64,000 bases of DNA, from positions 25,623-89,622 of the forward strand of contig NZ_MWVI01000035.1 of the NCBI RefSeq assembly GCF_002087295.1. The letters run 5' to 3'. The number at the start of each line of letters is the position of its first letter. Within the stretch, counting starts at the first letter, position 1. The notes below the pieces were generated by a model, which saw nothing but the letters and a program-made list of their open reading frames with translations, searched no databases and was not told the DNA's origin. The DNA is from Vreelandella lionensis (GTDB lineage: Bacteria > Pseudomonadota > Gammaproteobacteria > Pseudomonadales > Halomonadaceae). Positions 10,825 to 20,336 of this stretch are shown one piece after another. A program made the translations under genes and the position numbers.

Positions 10825-11402
10825 ATGAACTCTTCGTTATTTTGGTCAGCACCGCGCTGGTCAACAATTTTGTGTTGGTCCAATTTCTTGGGCTATGCCC
10901 GTTTATGGGTGTCTCGAACAAGCTCGAATCGGCAATGGGCATGTCGTTGGCCACCACGTTCGTGTTGACGCTAGCCTCTGCCGCTAGCTATGTGGTTTAT
11001 CACGGCTTGCTGGTGCCCTTTGATATTACCTATCTGCGTACCATTAGCTTTATCGTCGTGATTGCCGCCGTGGTGCAGTTCACGGAAATCATGGTGCGCC
11101 AGCTCAGTCCGTTACTGCATCAGGTGCTGGGTATTTTTCTGCCACTGATTACCACCAACTGCGCCGTCCTCGGCGTGGCGCTGCTGTCGCTGAACCGAGA
11201 GCTGAGCTTTTTCCATACCACGCTGTATGGCCTGGGCGCTGCGTTAGGCTTTTCGCTGGTGCTTGTACTGTTTGCCGCCATGCGCGAACGCTTGGCTAGC
11301 GCAGATGTACCCAAGCCCTTTCGTGGTGCCGCTATCGCCATGATTACCGCCAGCCTCATGTCGTTGGCATTTCTCGGATTTTCCGGACTGGTACAGGGGT
11401 AA
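10821..11402 (+). CDS. rsxA: Electron transport complex subunit RsxA (RnfA)
   Basis: Integral membrane subunit of the Rnf/Rsx complex, which couples electron flow between ferredoxin and NAD(H) to ion movement and in E. coli keeps SoxR reduced. 193 residues, about six transmembrane helices, typical start [20 protein letters not shown] and the paired motif [18 protein letters not shown]. The second half contains the inverted repeat motif [17 protein letters not shown]; cysteines in these two motifs help bind the intramembrane iron-sulfur centre in studied complexes. Its start overlaps the diguanylate cyclase stop; rsxB begins 5 bp after its end. Homologous to RsxE in this operon. Confidence 0.97.
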   Translation: MNELFVILVSTALVNNFVLVQFLGLCPFMGVSNKLESAMGMSLATTFVLTLASAASYVVYHGLLVPFDITYLRTISFIVVIAAVVQFTEIMVRQLSPLLHQVLGIFLPLITTNCAVLGVALLSLNRELSFFHTTLYGLGAALGFSLVLVLFAAMRERLASADVPKPFRGAAIAMITASLMSLAFLGFSGLVQG

Positions 11403-11407
11403 CGGCC

Positions 11408-11989
11408 ATGAGCGATTCATTTTCATGGTGGGGCGTGCTTAGCGCCGTCGGCGTACTCACCGGCCTGGGCATCACCTTTGGCGCGCTACTCGGCATGGCG
11501 AGCGCGCGCTTTAAAGGTGAAGAGAACCCGCTGGTTGAGAAAATTGATGCGCTGCTGCCACAAACCCAATGTGGCCAGTGCGGCTATCCCGGCTGTCGCC
11601 CCTACGCTGAAGCGATCAATCAGGGCGACGCCATCAATAAATGCCCTCCCGGCGGTGAGGCAACTATTCTCGCCCTAGCGGATATGCTCGGCCGTGACCC
11701 TGCCCCGCTAGATGGGGAAGCAGCCAGTGAAGATACCGTGGCGTATATCCGTGAAGCCGAGTGTATCGGCTGCACCAAGTGCATTCAGGCGTGCCCGGTA
11801 GATGCCATTATTGGCGCGGCTAAACAGATGCATACCGTAATCGAAGACGAGTGCACCGGCTGCGACCTCTGCGTAGCCCCCTGCCCGGTGGACTGCATCG
11901 ACATGCTGCCCAGACGCAAGCCGCTGACACAGTGGGAGCCCATCGTGAGCGACCGCCAGCCATTAAGGAGCGCGCATGCCGGCCTATGA
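11408..11989 (+). CDS. rsxB: Electron transport complex subunit RsxB (RnfB)
   Basis: Iron-sulfur subunit thought to accept or donate electrons with ferredoxin. 193 residues: an N-terminal membrane helix; a four-Cys cluster domain around [16 protein letters not shown] with the last Cys in INKCPPGG; then two bacterial ferredoxin motifs, [16 protein letters not shown] and [16 protein letters not shown], for two [4Fe-4S] clusters. All cluster cysteines are present. It overlaps rsxC by 14 bp. Function in this organism (SoxR reduction, nitrogen metabolism or ion pumping) cannot be decided from sequence. Confidence 0.97.
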   Translation: MSDSFSWWGVLSAVGVLTGLGITFGALLGMASARFKGEENPLVEKIDALLPQTQCGQCGYPGCRPYAEAINQGDAINKCPPGGEATILALADMLGRDPAPLDGEAASEDTVAYIREAECIGCTKCIQACPVDAIIGAAKQMHTVIEDECTGCDLCVAPCPVDCIDMLPRRKPLTQWEPIVSDRQPLRSAHAGL

Positions 11990-13646
11990 ATTTCCCGGTG
12001 GCATCTACCCGCCCGAGCGTAAAGAGCGTTCTAATCAAGCGCCGCTGCGCCCCGCGCCGTTGCCCAGTGAGGTAACGCTACCGATGTCGCAGCATACCGG
12101 CAAGGCAGCGTGGCCCTGCGTCAACGTGGGCGATACAGTCAAAACAGGTACGCTAGTCGCCCGCCGAGATGGCATGGTCTCAGCCAACGTGCACGCCAGT
12201 ATCAGCGGCACCGTGATCGAGATAACTGACAGCGTGATCATCATTCAAGGCGATGGCGAAGATCGCTGGGCCACGCTGCCACCGCTGGATTGGCGAACCA
12301 CAGAGCGCGACGCGCTGCTGGAACGGCTAGATGACAGCGGGCTTATTGGGCTAGGGGGGGCTGGCTTTCCGGCCTATATCAAAGCTCAAGTCAACGAGCA
12401 CCACGCCATTGATACGCTGGTGGTCGATGCCGCCGAATGTGAGCCTTACATTACCGCTGATGACCTCACGCTTCGCCACTATGCGGCGGATGTGCTTGAG
12501 GGGGCTCAATTGCTGGCCCGCCTATGTGGAGCCGCGCACATCATCGTCGGTATTGAAGATAACAAGCCTGAGGCTATTCAGGCGCTACAAGCTCTTCTTA
12601 CGGTCATTGCTGACAGCGAACCGCTCGCGAGCGTGACGCTGAAGATAATCGAAACCCGCTATCCCAGCGGCGGAGAGCGCCAGCTGATTAAAAAGCTGCT
12701 GAACCGCGAAGTGCCTAGCGGTGGGCTACCGGCGGATATCGGCGTGCTATGCCACAACCCCGGAACGCTGCTCGCGGGTCTGCAAGCGGTACGCGACGGA
12801 CTACCGCTGGTCGCAAGGGTCGTTACCCTAACTGGTGATGCCATTACCCAGCCCGGCAACTACTGGGTTCGTGTAGGCACCTCGGTAGACGCGCTGCTGG
12901 CGCAGGTTGGCGTGGACGACGAGCAGTTGCATCAAGTGGTGGTCGGCGGGCCGATGATGGGCACGCCGCTTACGTCATTAGACACTCCCGTCACCAAAAC
13001 GACCAACTGCCTGATTGCCGCGACAAAAGAGGAGCTGCCGCCAGCACCCGCAGAAGCCCCCTGCATTCGCTGCGGCGCTTGTGAAAGTGTGTGCCCTGCT
13101 CAACTGCTTCCCCAGCAGTTGCACTGGTACGCCCGTGCCGAAAACGATGCCGCCCTTGAAGCCCATCATCTGTTCGACTGTATTGAGTGCGGTGCCTGCA
13201 GCTACGTTTGCCCCAGCGCGATCCCTTTGGTGCAGGACTACCGCTCCTCCAAACAGCGCATCCGGTATAAACGCATCGAAACCGCCAAAGCGGAACACGC
13301 CAAGCACCGCTTTGAGTTCCGCCAAGCGCGGCTGGCCAGGGAAGAAGCGGAGAAGAAGGCGCGCCGTCAGGCACGGCTCGCCCAGCAGCAGTCCGCTTCC
13401 AGCGACGCTAAGGGCACTCAAGCTGTTCCCGTGGCAGACCTTCGCAGCCTGCGCATCGCTCAAACGGCCGCCAAAGCCGCCGTACGAAAAGCGGAGAAAG
13501 TGTTGGCACGGGCCGCCGCTCAAGACCCGCAGCAGCGCCACGACGATTTGGAGACCCAGCTCGCCACTGCCCAAGAAAATCTAAAAGCGGCAGAAGCACG
13601 ATTGGCCGAAGCTCGCGCCGCCAGTGAACAGAAGGAAGCGCCATGA
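11976..13646 (+). CDS. rsxC: Electron transport complex subunit RsxC (RnfC)
   Basis: Peripheral NADH/FMN-binding subunit of the Rnf complex. 556 residues. The NADH-binding region has [14 protein letters not shown] and the complex I 51-kDa-like [15 protein letters not shown]; two [4Fe-4S] motifs follow, [12 protein letters not shown] beginning at residue 363 and [12 protein letters not shown] at residue 402. The C-terminal 130 residues are a charged Ala/Lys/Glu/Arg-rich coiled coil, a part that varies greatly in length among RsxC proteins and is short here compared with E. coli (about 740 residues in total). It overlaps rsxB by 14 bp and rsxD by 4 bp. Confidence 0.96.
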   Translation: MPAYEFPGGIYPPERKERSNQAPLRPAPLPSEVTLPMSQHTGKAAWPCVNVGDTVKTGTLVARRDGMVSANVHASISGTVIEITDSVIIIQGDGEDRWATLPPLDWRTTERDALLERLDDSGLIGLGGAGFPAYIKAQVNEHHAIDTLVVDAAECEPYITADDLTLRHYAADVLEGAQLLARLCGAAHIIVGIEDNKPEAIQALQALLTVIADSEPLASVTLKIIETRYPSGGERQLIKKLLNREVPSGGLPADIGVLCHNPGTLLAGLQAVRDGLPLVARVVTLTGDAITQPGNYWVRVGTSVDALLAQVGVDDEQLHQVVVGGPMMGTPLTSLDTPVTKTTNCLIAATKEELPPAPAEAPCIRCGACESVCPAQLLPQQLHWYARAENDAALEAHHLFDCIECGACSYVCPSAIPLVQDYRSSKQRIRYKRIETAKAEHAKHRFEFRQARLAREEAEKKARRQARLAQQQSASSDAKGTQAVPVADLRSLRIAQTAAKAAVRKAEKVLARAAAQDPQQRHDDLETQLATAQENLKAAEARLAEARAASEQKEAP

Positions 13647-14674
13647 GGATGATGCACGCCCCCCAGCGGGGTAAAGCGCCATCAACAGCCCATGTGATGC
13701 GCTGGGTCATCGCCGCCACGCTTCCGGGCCTTGCGGTGATGACGCTCTATTTTGGCCTAGGGGTACTCAGCAACGTACTGATCGCGGCGCTTTGGGCCGT
13801 CGCCGCTGAAGCGCTCATTCTGCGCCTGCGCCACCGCCCCATTTGGCCGACGCTCAACGACTCCAGCGCCCTGCTCACTGGCGTGTTGCTAGGCGCCTCG
13901 TTGCCACCTGCGAGCCCCTGGTGGCTAATTGGCGTTGGGGTGATCGCCGCCGTCGTCGTCGCGAAGCAGCTCTATGGCGGCTTGGGGCACAATCCGTTCA
14001 ACCCTGCGATGGTGGGCTATGCGCTGCTGCTGGTGTCGTTTCCCACCCATATGACGCCCTGGGCACCGCCCCAACCGCTTTGGCCCGACTCCCTCTGGCC
14101 ACAAATAATGGGAACACTACCCACGTCAGCGCTCGATGGCCTGAGCGGAGCCAAACCCTTAGATGCCCTCAAACATAAAGGCGACGCAGTGCTCGCCAGC
14201 GAGTTCTGGGCATCGTCGCCGCTCCCTGAAGGAACGCTGAATGCTTGGCGTAATATCGCGCTGGCATGGCTGGCAGGGGGCGTGGTGTTGATCGTCAAAC
14301 GACTGATCAGCTGGCATATTCCGGTCGCTATGCTGGGCAGTATGATGCTGCTCTCAGCGCTGTTTTATGCCAGCGACACTAGCCACTTTGGCTCACCGCT
14401 GTTTCATCTGCTCACCGGGGCGACGCTGTTTGGTGCCTTCTTTATTGCCACCGACCCGGTCTCAGCGGCCACTAGTCGTCAGGGGAAGCTGTTATACGGT
14501 GCGGGGATTGGCGTGCTGGTCATCCTGATTCGTAATTTAGGCGGCTACCCGGATGCCGTCGCCTTTGCCGTGCTGCTGATGAATCTCTGCGTGCCGCTGC
14601 TGGACATGGTCAGCGTGCCACGCCCGGTCGGTCAAGCTACTGCTCGGGCTGATGAAAGGAAGAGCGCGCCATGA
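13643..14674 (+). CDS. rsxD: Electron transport complex subunit RsxD (RnfD), flavin-site Thr replaced by Lys
   Basis: Membrane subunit of Rnf that normally carries a covalently attached FMN. 343 residues, about eight to ten membrane helices; family blocks NDSSALLTGVLLGASLPP, KQLYGGLGHNPFNPAM and FFIATDPVSAATS are intact. In E. coli and Vibrio RnfD the FMN phosphate is esterified to a threonine in the sequence SxATPLD (Thr187 in E. coli). The aligned segment here is DGLSGAKPLDALK, with Lys at residue 171 (codon AAA, 14153-14155). The attachment residue is therefore missing as sequenced. A single C-to-A change from ACA would explain it, and sequence error is possible because the window has many lesions. 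ATGA overlaps join it to rsxC and rsxG. Confidence 0.95.
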   Translation: MRMMHAPQRGKAPSTAHVMRWVIAATLPGLAVMTLYFGLGVLSNVLIAALWAVAAEALILRLRHRPIWPTLNDSSALLTGVLLGASLPPASPWWLIGVGVIAAVVVAKQLYGGLGHNPFNPAMVGYALLLVSFPTHMTPWAPPQPLWPDSLWPQIMGTLPTSALDGLSGAKPLDALKHKGDAVLASEFWASSPLPEGTLNAWRNIALAWLAGGVVLIVKRLISWHIPVAMLGSMMLLSALFYASDTSHFGSPLFHLLTGATLFGAFFIATDPVSAATSRQGKLLYGAGIGVLVILIRNLGGYPDAVAFAVLLMNLCVPLLDMVSVPRPVGQATARADERKSAP

Positions 14675-15297
14675 CCACTCAACACGCTATGCTGCGTGGC
14701 GCGCTGGCCCTTGGCCTGTTTGCCTTGGTCACTGCCGGCAGCGTCGCCCTCACCCGCGCCGTGACCGCGGAGCGTATTGCCGAGCACCAGCTTGCTTATC
14801 AGCATCGTCAGTTGCAGGAGGTGCTGCCCGCTTCACTGGCCTCGGTGCCGGTTCAGGTCGTATTAGAGAGCGCGTTTTCGCTACCCGACCCAGCGCCGCT
14901 GGGCCATCGAACACCACAAGAGGGCTGGCGGGTGCAGCAAGGCAGCAGCACCGCGACTATTCTGCCGGTCGTGACACGCCAAGGGTATAACGGTGAAATT
15001 CGCCTGCTAGTTGCCATCAACCAAAGCGGGCAACTCACCGGGGTGCGGGTGACTCACCACCAAGAGACGCCAGGTCTTGGCGATGATATCGAGCGGTCAC
15101 GCAGCGCCTGGATCACATCATTCAACGGCCTAAGCCTTGAGAGCCTGCCCCCAAGCGGCTGGGCCGTGAGCAAAGAGGGCGGCGAATTCGACAGCTTTAC
15201 CGGCGCAACGATTACCCCACGGGCCGTCATCAATGCCGTACACGATGCGATGCGCTACTATCAGCGCGAACTCGCTCAGCAGGAGCCCACACCATGA
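14671..15297 (+). CDS. rsxG: Electron transport complex subunit RsxG (RnfG)
   Basis: Periplasm-facing subunit with one N-terminal membrane anchor (about residues 9-28) and an FMN-binding domain. 208 residues. The covalent FMN threonine is present: [11 protein letters not shown], Thr at residue 180, the expected SGAT/TGAT-type motif. [18 protein letters not shown] is the other family block. The contrast with RsxD, where the equivalent Thr is Lys, is noteworthy. Overlaps rsxD and rsxE by ATGA. Confidence 0.96.
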   Translation: MTTQHAMLRGALALGLFALVTAGSVALTRAVTAERIAEHQLAYQHRQLQEVLPASLASVPVQVVLESAFSLPDPAPLGHRTPQEGWRVQQGSSTATILPVVTRQGYNGEIRLLVAINQSGQLTGVRVTHHQETPGLGDDIERSRSAWITSFNGLSLESLPPSGWAVSKEGGEFDSFTGATITPRAVINAVHDAMRYYQRELAQQEPTP

Positions 15298-15995
15298 GCC
15301 AGTGGACACAGCTTGCCCGAGAAGGGCTTTGGTCAAATAACCCGGCGCTGGTGCAGCTACTGGGGCTTTGCCCGCTGCTGGCGGTCAGCGCCACGGTGGT
15401 GAATGCGCTAGGCTTGGCGCTGGCCACTCTGCTGGTCTTGGTAGGCTCCAGCACAACAACCTCGCTCATTCGCCACCAGGTGCCTAGCGCCGTGCGGCTC
15501 CCCGCGTTTGTGATGGTGATTGCCGCTTTTGTGACCTGCGCTGCGCTGCTCATGGCCGCGTTTGCTTACTCGCTCTATCAAATATTGGGGATTTTCATCC
15601 CACTCATCGTGACTAACTGCGCCATTTTGGGCCGGGCGGATGCGTTTGCCTCCCGCCAGCCCGTGCTGCCTGCGGCAGTCGATGGGCTGATGACGGGGCT
15701 GGGCTTTGGTGCGGTATTAGTGCTGATGGGCGCAATCCGCGAGTTGGTGGGCCAAGGGACGCTGTTTAGCGACATGGCGCTTCTGTTTGGGCCGGTTGCC
15801 GCTCACTGGCAGATCACCCTGGTGGCGGATTACCAGTTTCTCTTTTTCATCCTGCCCCCCGGCGCGTTCTTCGTGGCAGGGCTTTTGATCGCGCTGAAAA
15901 ACGTGCTGGATCAGCGTCGCGCCGCCCGCGCTCAGCCCGTCAACGTCGCACCGCGAGCCGAGCGTCGTGTGCGGGTAACCGGCACCATTAAATAA
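15294..15995 (+). CDS. rsxE: Electron transport complex subunit RsxE (RnfE)
   Basis: Integral membrane subunit, homologous to RsxA and packed against it in inverse topology. 233 residues, about six helices; motifs [18 protein letters not shown] and [20 protein letters not shown] carry the two conserved cysteines. It ends in a basic, Arg-rich tail ([10 protein letters not shown]). Last of the six rsx subunits; nth begins 29 bp downstream, exactly as in E. coli (rsxABCDGE-nth). Confidence 0.96.
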   Translation: MSQWTQLAREGLWSNNPALVQLLGLCPLLAVSATVVNALGLALATLLVLVGSSTTTSLIRHQVPSAVRLPAFVMVIAAFVTCAALLMAAFAYSLYQILGIFIPLIVTNCAILGRADAFASRQPVLPAAVDGLMTGLGFGAVLVLMGAIRELVGQGTLFSDMALLFGPVAAHWQITLVADYQFLFFILPPGAFFVAGLLIALKNVLDQRRAARAQPVNVAPRAERRVRVTGTIK

Positions 15996-16024
15996 GCACC
16001 ATTCAATAACCAAGAGAACACGCC

Positions 16025-16663
16025 ATGAATGCTCAAAAGCGTCATGAGATATTTGCGCGCCTCCAGGCGGAAAACCCACACCCCACCACCGAGCTCAACT
16101 GGAGCACGCCCTTTGAGCTATTGGCAGCGGTACTGCTCTCCGCCCAAGCAACGGATGTGGGCGTGAATAAAGCCACGGCCAAGCTTTATCCGGTCGCGAA
16201 TACCCCTGAGGCGATCATTGAGCTGGGTATTGATGGCCTAAAGCAGCACATTAAAACCATTGGCCTGTTTAACACCAAGGCAGAAAATTTAATGAAGACC
16301 TGCCACCTGCTGGTCAATCAGCACGGCGGCGAGGTTCCCAACACCCGTCAAGCCTTGGAAGCGCTGCCCGGTGTCGGGCGTAAAACCGCCAATGTGATTT
16401 TAAACACCGCCTTTGGCCAGCCTACTATCGCGGTGGATACGCATATTTTTCGCGTTTCGAACCGTACCGGTATCGCCAAAGGTAAAGACGTGGTGGAAGT
16501 CGAGCAGAAGCTGTTGCGCCACGTTCCCAGCGCCTTTAAACAAGATGCCCACCACTGGCTGATTTTACACGGGCGCTACACCTGCATTGCGCGTAAACCC
16601 CGCTGCGGTAGCTGCATCATCGAAGATCTATGCGACTATAAAGAAAAGACCGAGCTTGCCTAA
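16025..16663 (+). CDS. nth: Endonuclease III (DNA glycosylase/AP lyase)
   Basis: Base-excision repair enzyme removing oxidised pyrimidines and cleaving AP sites. 212 residues. The helix-hairpin-helix EALPGVGRKTANVILN contains the catalytic Lys, and the catalytic Asp is in AVDTHIFRV. The C-terminal [4Fe-4S] loop is complete: CIARKPRCGSCIIEDLC (Cys-X6-Cys-X2-Cys-X5-Cys). It sits at the end of the Rnf operon and converges on the glycosyltransferase gene with 19 bp between the two stop codons. Confidence 0.98.
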   Translation: MNAQKRHEIFARLQAENPHPTTELNWSTPFELLAAVLLSAQATDVGVNKATAKLYPVANTPEAIIELGIDGLKQHIKTIGLFNTKAENLMKTCHLLVNQHGGEVPNTRQALEALPGVGRKTANVILNTAFGQPTIAVDTHIFRVSNRTGIAKGKDVVEVEQKLLRHVPSAFKQDAHHWLILHGRYTCIARKPRCGSCIIEDLCDYKEKTELA

Positions 16664-16682
16664 CGGCACGCCAACGCCAGGA

Positions 16683-17771
16683 TCACTCTATGCCGAGCAG
16701 GTCATTAGTTGCCCCCTCCACCAGCAGCTGACGATACGTTTCTCGCCAGCGCGGCCACTGCCATGGCTGAGTATCCATCTGCGCGGGCTGGCTACCGGGG
16801 TCTAACAGCCACGCTTTCAAGCGCTGATAGAGCCCCTCTTGTGTACCATCGTAGCGATATTGGGCGGGATAAAGTTCAGGAAAGCAGAGCCTATCCGGTA
16901 CCAGCGGCGTGGCTCCTCGCTGGGCAGCCTCCATGATCGCCAGCCCCTGAAACTCATGCCAAGTGGTTGACACCACAATACCGCCACCGTTGAGCAGCGC
17001 GCGGTACTCCGCCTCTGGCTGCGGCCCCCAGCAGATAATATGCTCAGCCAGGCGCACCTGCGCCTCGGCAAATACCGGCGGCACGTCGCGAAACTGCTGG
17101 CCAAGCACCGCCAACTCAAAGGGCACCTGCTGCTCGTTTAGCTTGAACAGCACCGCGAAGAAGTCCTCCGGGTTTTTGTCATACTCCCAACGTTGATTCC
17201 AAATCAGCCGCTGCGGGTTTGAGTTACCAGCGGCGGCACAGTTAGCAGGCGCGATGGGCACGGGCACCACGCGAGCACTTTGGCGTAGCCGTTCTAGCGG
17301 TTTAGCCGCGGGTAGATTTTCCGGCATTTTCTTTAAAAAACGCCGCGCACCATCAAAAAAAGAGTCCCGGTTATAGGCCGTATTGAACACAAGGACATCT
17401 GCCGCCAGTGCCGCATACAAGTTGACCATTTTGGCTTCTACCTGGGGCATCTGCTCGCTGGATTCTGGGTAGGCAAACTGATTTTCGTGAAAATAGACGA
17501 TCTTTCTTGCTCGCCCCAGATGGGGAAACAGCCCCACTAAGGTGGCGATATCTACCATAGACGTTGCCAGCACTACATCGTAGGGCTGATTTAACCGCTC
17601 GTACTCTTTTAACCACCAGCTCAACGGGTTGCCACGAATGCGCCAGGAGAAGTGGCGAGGAGGCAAGCTTAGCAACGTCCAGGCTACCTCGTTCACTTCA
17701 GCCATTAAGCTGTTAGCCCAATAACGGTGGCTAACCGCTTCATAAGCCGATAACAATAAAACGCGCACCAT
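16683..17771 (-). CDS. DUF3524/GTDC1-like glycosyltransferase (queuosine-tRNA mannosyltransferase family)
   Basis: 362 residues from the ATG at 17771 (MVRVLLLSAYEAVSHRYW). An in-frame ATG at 17852 would add 27 residues encoded across a perfect hairpin, and homologues begin at the shorter start. The N-terminal DUF3524 domain closely resembles animal GTDC1/QTMAN: LSAYEAVSH, LPPRHFSWRIRGNP, ATSMVDIATLVGLFP, KIVYFHENQFAYP and DVLVFNTAYNRDSF. The C-terminal half is a GT-B donor domain with VSTTWHEFQGLAIMEAAQRG, the usual sugar-nucleotide-binding EX7E-type region. Animal QTMAN adds mannose to queuosine in tRNA-Asp; the role of bacterial homologues is not settled, so substrate is inference. It stands alone, convergent with nth and divergent from the receiver gene. 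Confidence 0.85.
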   Translation of the reverse strand: MVRVLLLSAYEAVSHRYWANSLMAEVNEVAWTLLSLPPRHFSWRIRGNPLSWWLKEYERLNQPYDVVLATSMVDIATLVGLFPHLGRARKIVYFHENQFAYPESSEQMPQVEAKMVNLYAALAADVLVFNTAYNRDSFFDGARRFLKKMPENLPAAKPLERLRQSARVVPVPIAPANCAAAGNSNPQRLIWNQRWEYDKNPEDFFAVLFKLNEQQVPFELAVLGQQFRDVPPVFAEAQVRLAEHIICWGPQPEAEYRALLNGGGIVVSTTWHEFQGLAIMEAAQRGATPLVPDRLCFPELYPAQYRYDGTQEGLYQRLKAWLLDPGSQPAQMDTQPWQWPRWRETYRQLLVEGATNDLLGIE

Positions 17772-17802
17772 CCTGCCTACCGGTGAAAGGTTCTCTTCAT
17801 AC

Positions 17803-17839
17803 ACAGCATTCGGCCAAGGTCGTCTTGGCCGAATGCTGT
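17803..17839. other. Perfect 16-bp inverted repeat (hairpin) between divergent genes
   Basis: ACAGCATTCGGCCAAG (17803-17818), loop GTCGT, then its exact reverse complement (17824-17839). It lies in the 5' leader of the glycosyltransferase gene and 68 bp before the receiver gene. There is no T-tract on either side, so it does not look like a standard terminator; an operator, attenuator, RNA-stability element or dispersed palindromic repeat are all possible. Confidence 0.85.
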
Positions 17840-17906
17840 ACGCTACATACACTTAAACCATCGCTAGCAGTCGCACTGCTCATCTAACGCCGCTGAGGAG
17901 ACCGTA

Positions 17907-18281
17907 ATGGCCAACGTATTAGTGGTCGATGATGAACCCAATATCCTACTCTCCCTTGAGTTCCTCATGTCCCATGCCGGGCTGACGGTGACGACAGCGC
18001 CCGATGGCGAAACCGCGCTGCTGAGAATTGCCGATGCATCCCCCGACCTGTTGTTACTGGACATCAGCTTGCCGGGCATCAGTGGCTTTGAAGTGCTGGA
18101 GCAGCTGCGCCGCTCAGAGTCCGAACGGCATTTACCGGTGATTATGTTAACGGCTCATGGCCGTGAAGTAGAGCGGGAAAAAGGCTTTGCGCTGGGCGCA
18201 GATGACTACGTCACCAAGCCTTTCTCTACCCAACAGCTTGTAGAGAAGGTCAAAGCCCTGTTAGCCGAGCGTGCACCATGA
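17907..18281 (+). CDS. Single-domain response regulator (CheY-like receiver)
   Basis: 124 residues, receiver domain only, with no output domain. Phospho-acceptor Asp52 (LLLLDISLPG), acidic pocket DDE at 8-10, Thr82 (MLTAH) and Lys104 (VTKPF) are all present, so it should be phosphorylated. GAGGAGACC precedes the ATG. Its stop overlaps the next gene by ATGA (18278-18281), and the chain of overlaps continues to an SLC5-linked histidine kinase, its most likely partner. Without a DNA-binding domain it should act through protein contact, perhaps with the pseudokinase-exonuclease encoded next to it (inference). Confidence 0.93.
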   Translation: MANVLVVDDEPNILLSLEFLMSHAGLTVTTAPDGETALLRIADASPDLLLLDISLPGISGFEVLEQLRRSESERHLPVIMLTAHGREVEREKGFALGADDYVTKPFSTQQLVEKVKALLAERAP

Positions 18282-20336
18282 CACGCAAGGGCCTTCCTAA
18301 ACGCCAACGCTTGGTCGGCGTGTGGCTGCTGCTAAGCGGCGTTAGCTTAGTAGGGGGAGCGCTCTTTGCCGCTTGGTTAGATAGCCAGCTGGCACTTTCA
18401 GGCGTGGCGCGTGCGGCTCTATGGCTAGGCAGGTTTTCAGGCGGCATCACGCCTTTTTTTAATGGGCCTGCTGCTGGAGCGCATGCTATTTACACCCCTT
18501 CGCCACCTTCAAGCGCAGCTGGCACGCTGGGTAGCCAACCCAGATGCCCAAGACGAACACACTGCAGAGGGCTGGTTAAAAGGGCTTGGCCCAGACCTTC
18601 GCCGCGTCAGCCACAGCTGGCGCGCCGACCGCTCACGACTCGCCACCGCCCATGCAGAAGGAGCGCGTAGCGCATCGCGTATACGCCAAGAGCTTGAAAC
18701 GTTGCTGCAGGTGCTTGAAACACCGCTGTTACTTTGCGACCGGCACCGGCGGGTGATGTTGTTTAATCAGGCTGCCGAAAACTTCTTTGCGGGTAATACC
18801 GGCCTGGGGCTTGGTAAACGTCTGGATGCCCTGCTGCCGACAGCTACCCTTGCCAACGCCATAGCACAACTACCCGACGACGGCTCGCCTCGGGAAATGC
18901 TCGCCCCCTGTGACCAGCGCTGGTTAAAGGTTGTCATTCGCCGGGTCCCCGGCAGTGAACGCGAAACGCTGGTGACCTGTAGCGATGCGACCACCACCTG
19001 GAATAACGAAATGGGCGTGCGGGCCGAACTTAATCATCTATTGCCGCCACTTCGCCAGCACTCCGCCAGCTTAAGCAGCGCCGCTGATGCGCTGCGTCAA
19101 ATTCCCCCCTCAGAAACGTCGCTTGAGCTACGAGCACGTTTAGAGCAAGTAGTGCACGATGAGAGCCAAGCATTAAACAAGCACGTCGCGGAGATTGGCT
19201 CGCTGCTGGACGATCTTCAGTACCACGGCGAACGTTTAAGACCCATTTGGTCCAACGATTTTTGGCAATCGCTGGATGAGCGCCTTGACCCTGCCCACCG
19301 CTTAATCACCCCTATCGGCGTGCCCGCTTGGTTTAAAGGCGACGCCCCCGCGCTGATTGAGCTATTCCACTCTCTGGTGGATCACCTGCGCTGCCACTTG
19401 CCCAGCAGCGGTTTTGAAGGTGAAGTCACGCTCAACCCAAAACGCGCTTACGTTGACTTGATTTGGCAAGGCTCCCCCGTCCCCGAAGGCGAGCTCACCA
19501 TTTGGCGCGAGCACCCGCTGACCACGCTACCGCTTAGCCCCTCAGTCGCGGATATTCTGCGCCAGCACGCGACCGATATCTGGAGTGTTGCCGATGCGGA
19601 TAAACGCCACGCACGACTAAGACTGCCGCTACCAACGATTGCACAAGCCCAAGCGCCTCGTGAGCTCGCCCCTCCGCGCCCGGAATTCCATGACTTTGGC
19701 ATCGCCCAGCTCCCTGCGCCTGACGTGGCTCTGGCTAGCAGAGCTCTACGCTGCCTAGATATCGTGGCGTTTGATACGGAGACTACTGGCCTTGAGCTGC
19801 GCCGAGGAGACACGGTGATTAGCCTGGGCGCCTGCCGGATCGTCAATGGCCGTTTACTGGCGAATGATGCGTTTGATCATTTCGTGGACCCGAAGCGCGC
19901 CATTCCTGCTGCCAGTACGGTGATTCACGGCATTACCGATGCGGATGTCGCGGGCGCTGCCCCCCTTGAAACAGTGCTTGACCTGTTTCGTGATTACGTC
20001 GGTGAGGCCGTGCTGCTCGCCCATAATGCGGCTTTCGATATGCTGGCCATTAGCGACCATGGCGTTGCCTTTGATATTCCCGTTTTAGACACACTGCTTA
20101 TTTCAAAAGCGCTCGATGAAGCATTGGATGGTCACGATTTAGACACGCTAGCCAAGCGCTATGACCTCCACTTTCCACCGGGCACTCGCCACACGGCGTT
20201 AGGTGATGCCCGCGTTACCGCAGAGCTATGGCTATCACTGCTGCCACGGCTCGAGGCCCGAGGCATTGATACGCTGGAAGAGCTGCTTGCCCTGCAGGCA
20301 AATGCCTTTGATAAAGAGGATGCCAGCGCGCCATGA
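18278..20336 (+). pseudogene. Membrane-bound PAS/degenerate kinase-DnaQ-type 3'-5' exonuclease fusion (frameshift near start)
   Basis: About 685 residues once one extra T is removed from the seven-T run at 18454-18460; as given, the first frame (18278-18670) breaks and the rest reads from 18462. Order: two N-terminal membrane helices; a linker helix; a PAS-like region (about 150-240, LLLCDRHRRVMLFNQAAENF); a region resembling histidine-kinase dimerisation (ELNHLLPPLRQHSASLSS) but lacking a clear HExxTP box; a degenerate ATPase-like stretch with no N or G boxes; and a C-terminal DEDDh exonuclease (about 490-665) with FDTETTGLE, HGITDADV, LLAHNAAFDML and HTALGDARVTAEL complete. So the nuclease should be active while the kinase part is not. 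It is ATGA-coupled on both sides. Related exonucleases occur beside acetate-uptake/sensor genes in other gammaproteobacteria. Substrate (DNA or RNA) is unknown. Confidence 0.88.

Noticed and set aside
12978..13574. 198-codon minus-strand frame opposite rsxC
   Set aside because: Mirrors the Ala/Lys-rich coiled coil of RsxC; no ribosome site and no recognisable protein.
18454..18460. T7 run as programmed frameshifting in the exonuclease gene
   Set aside because: Possible in principle, but the window has many simple indels elsewhere, so an extra T is the simpler reading.
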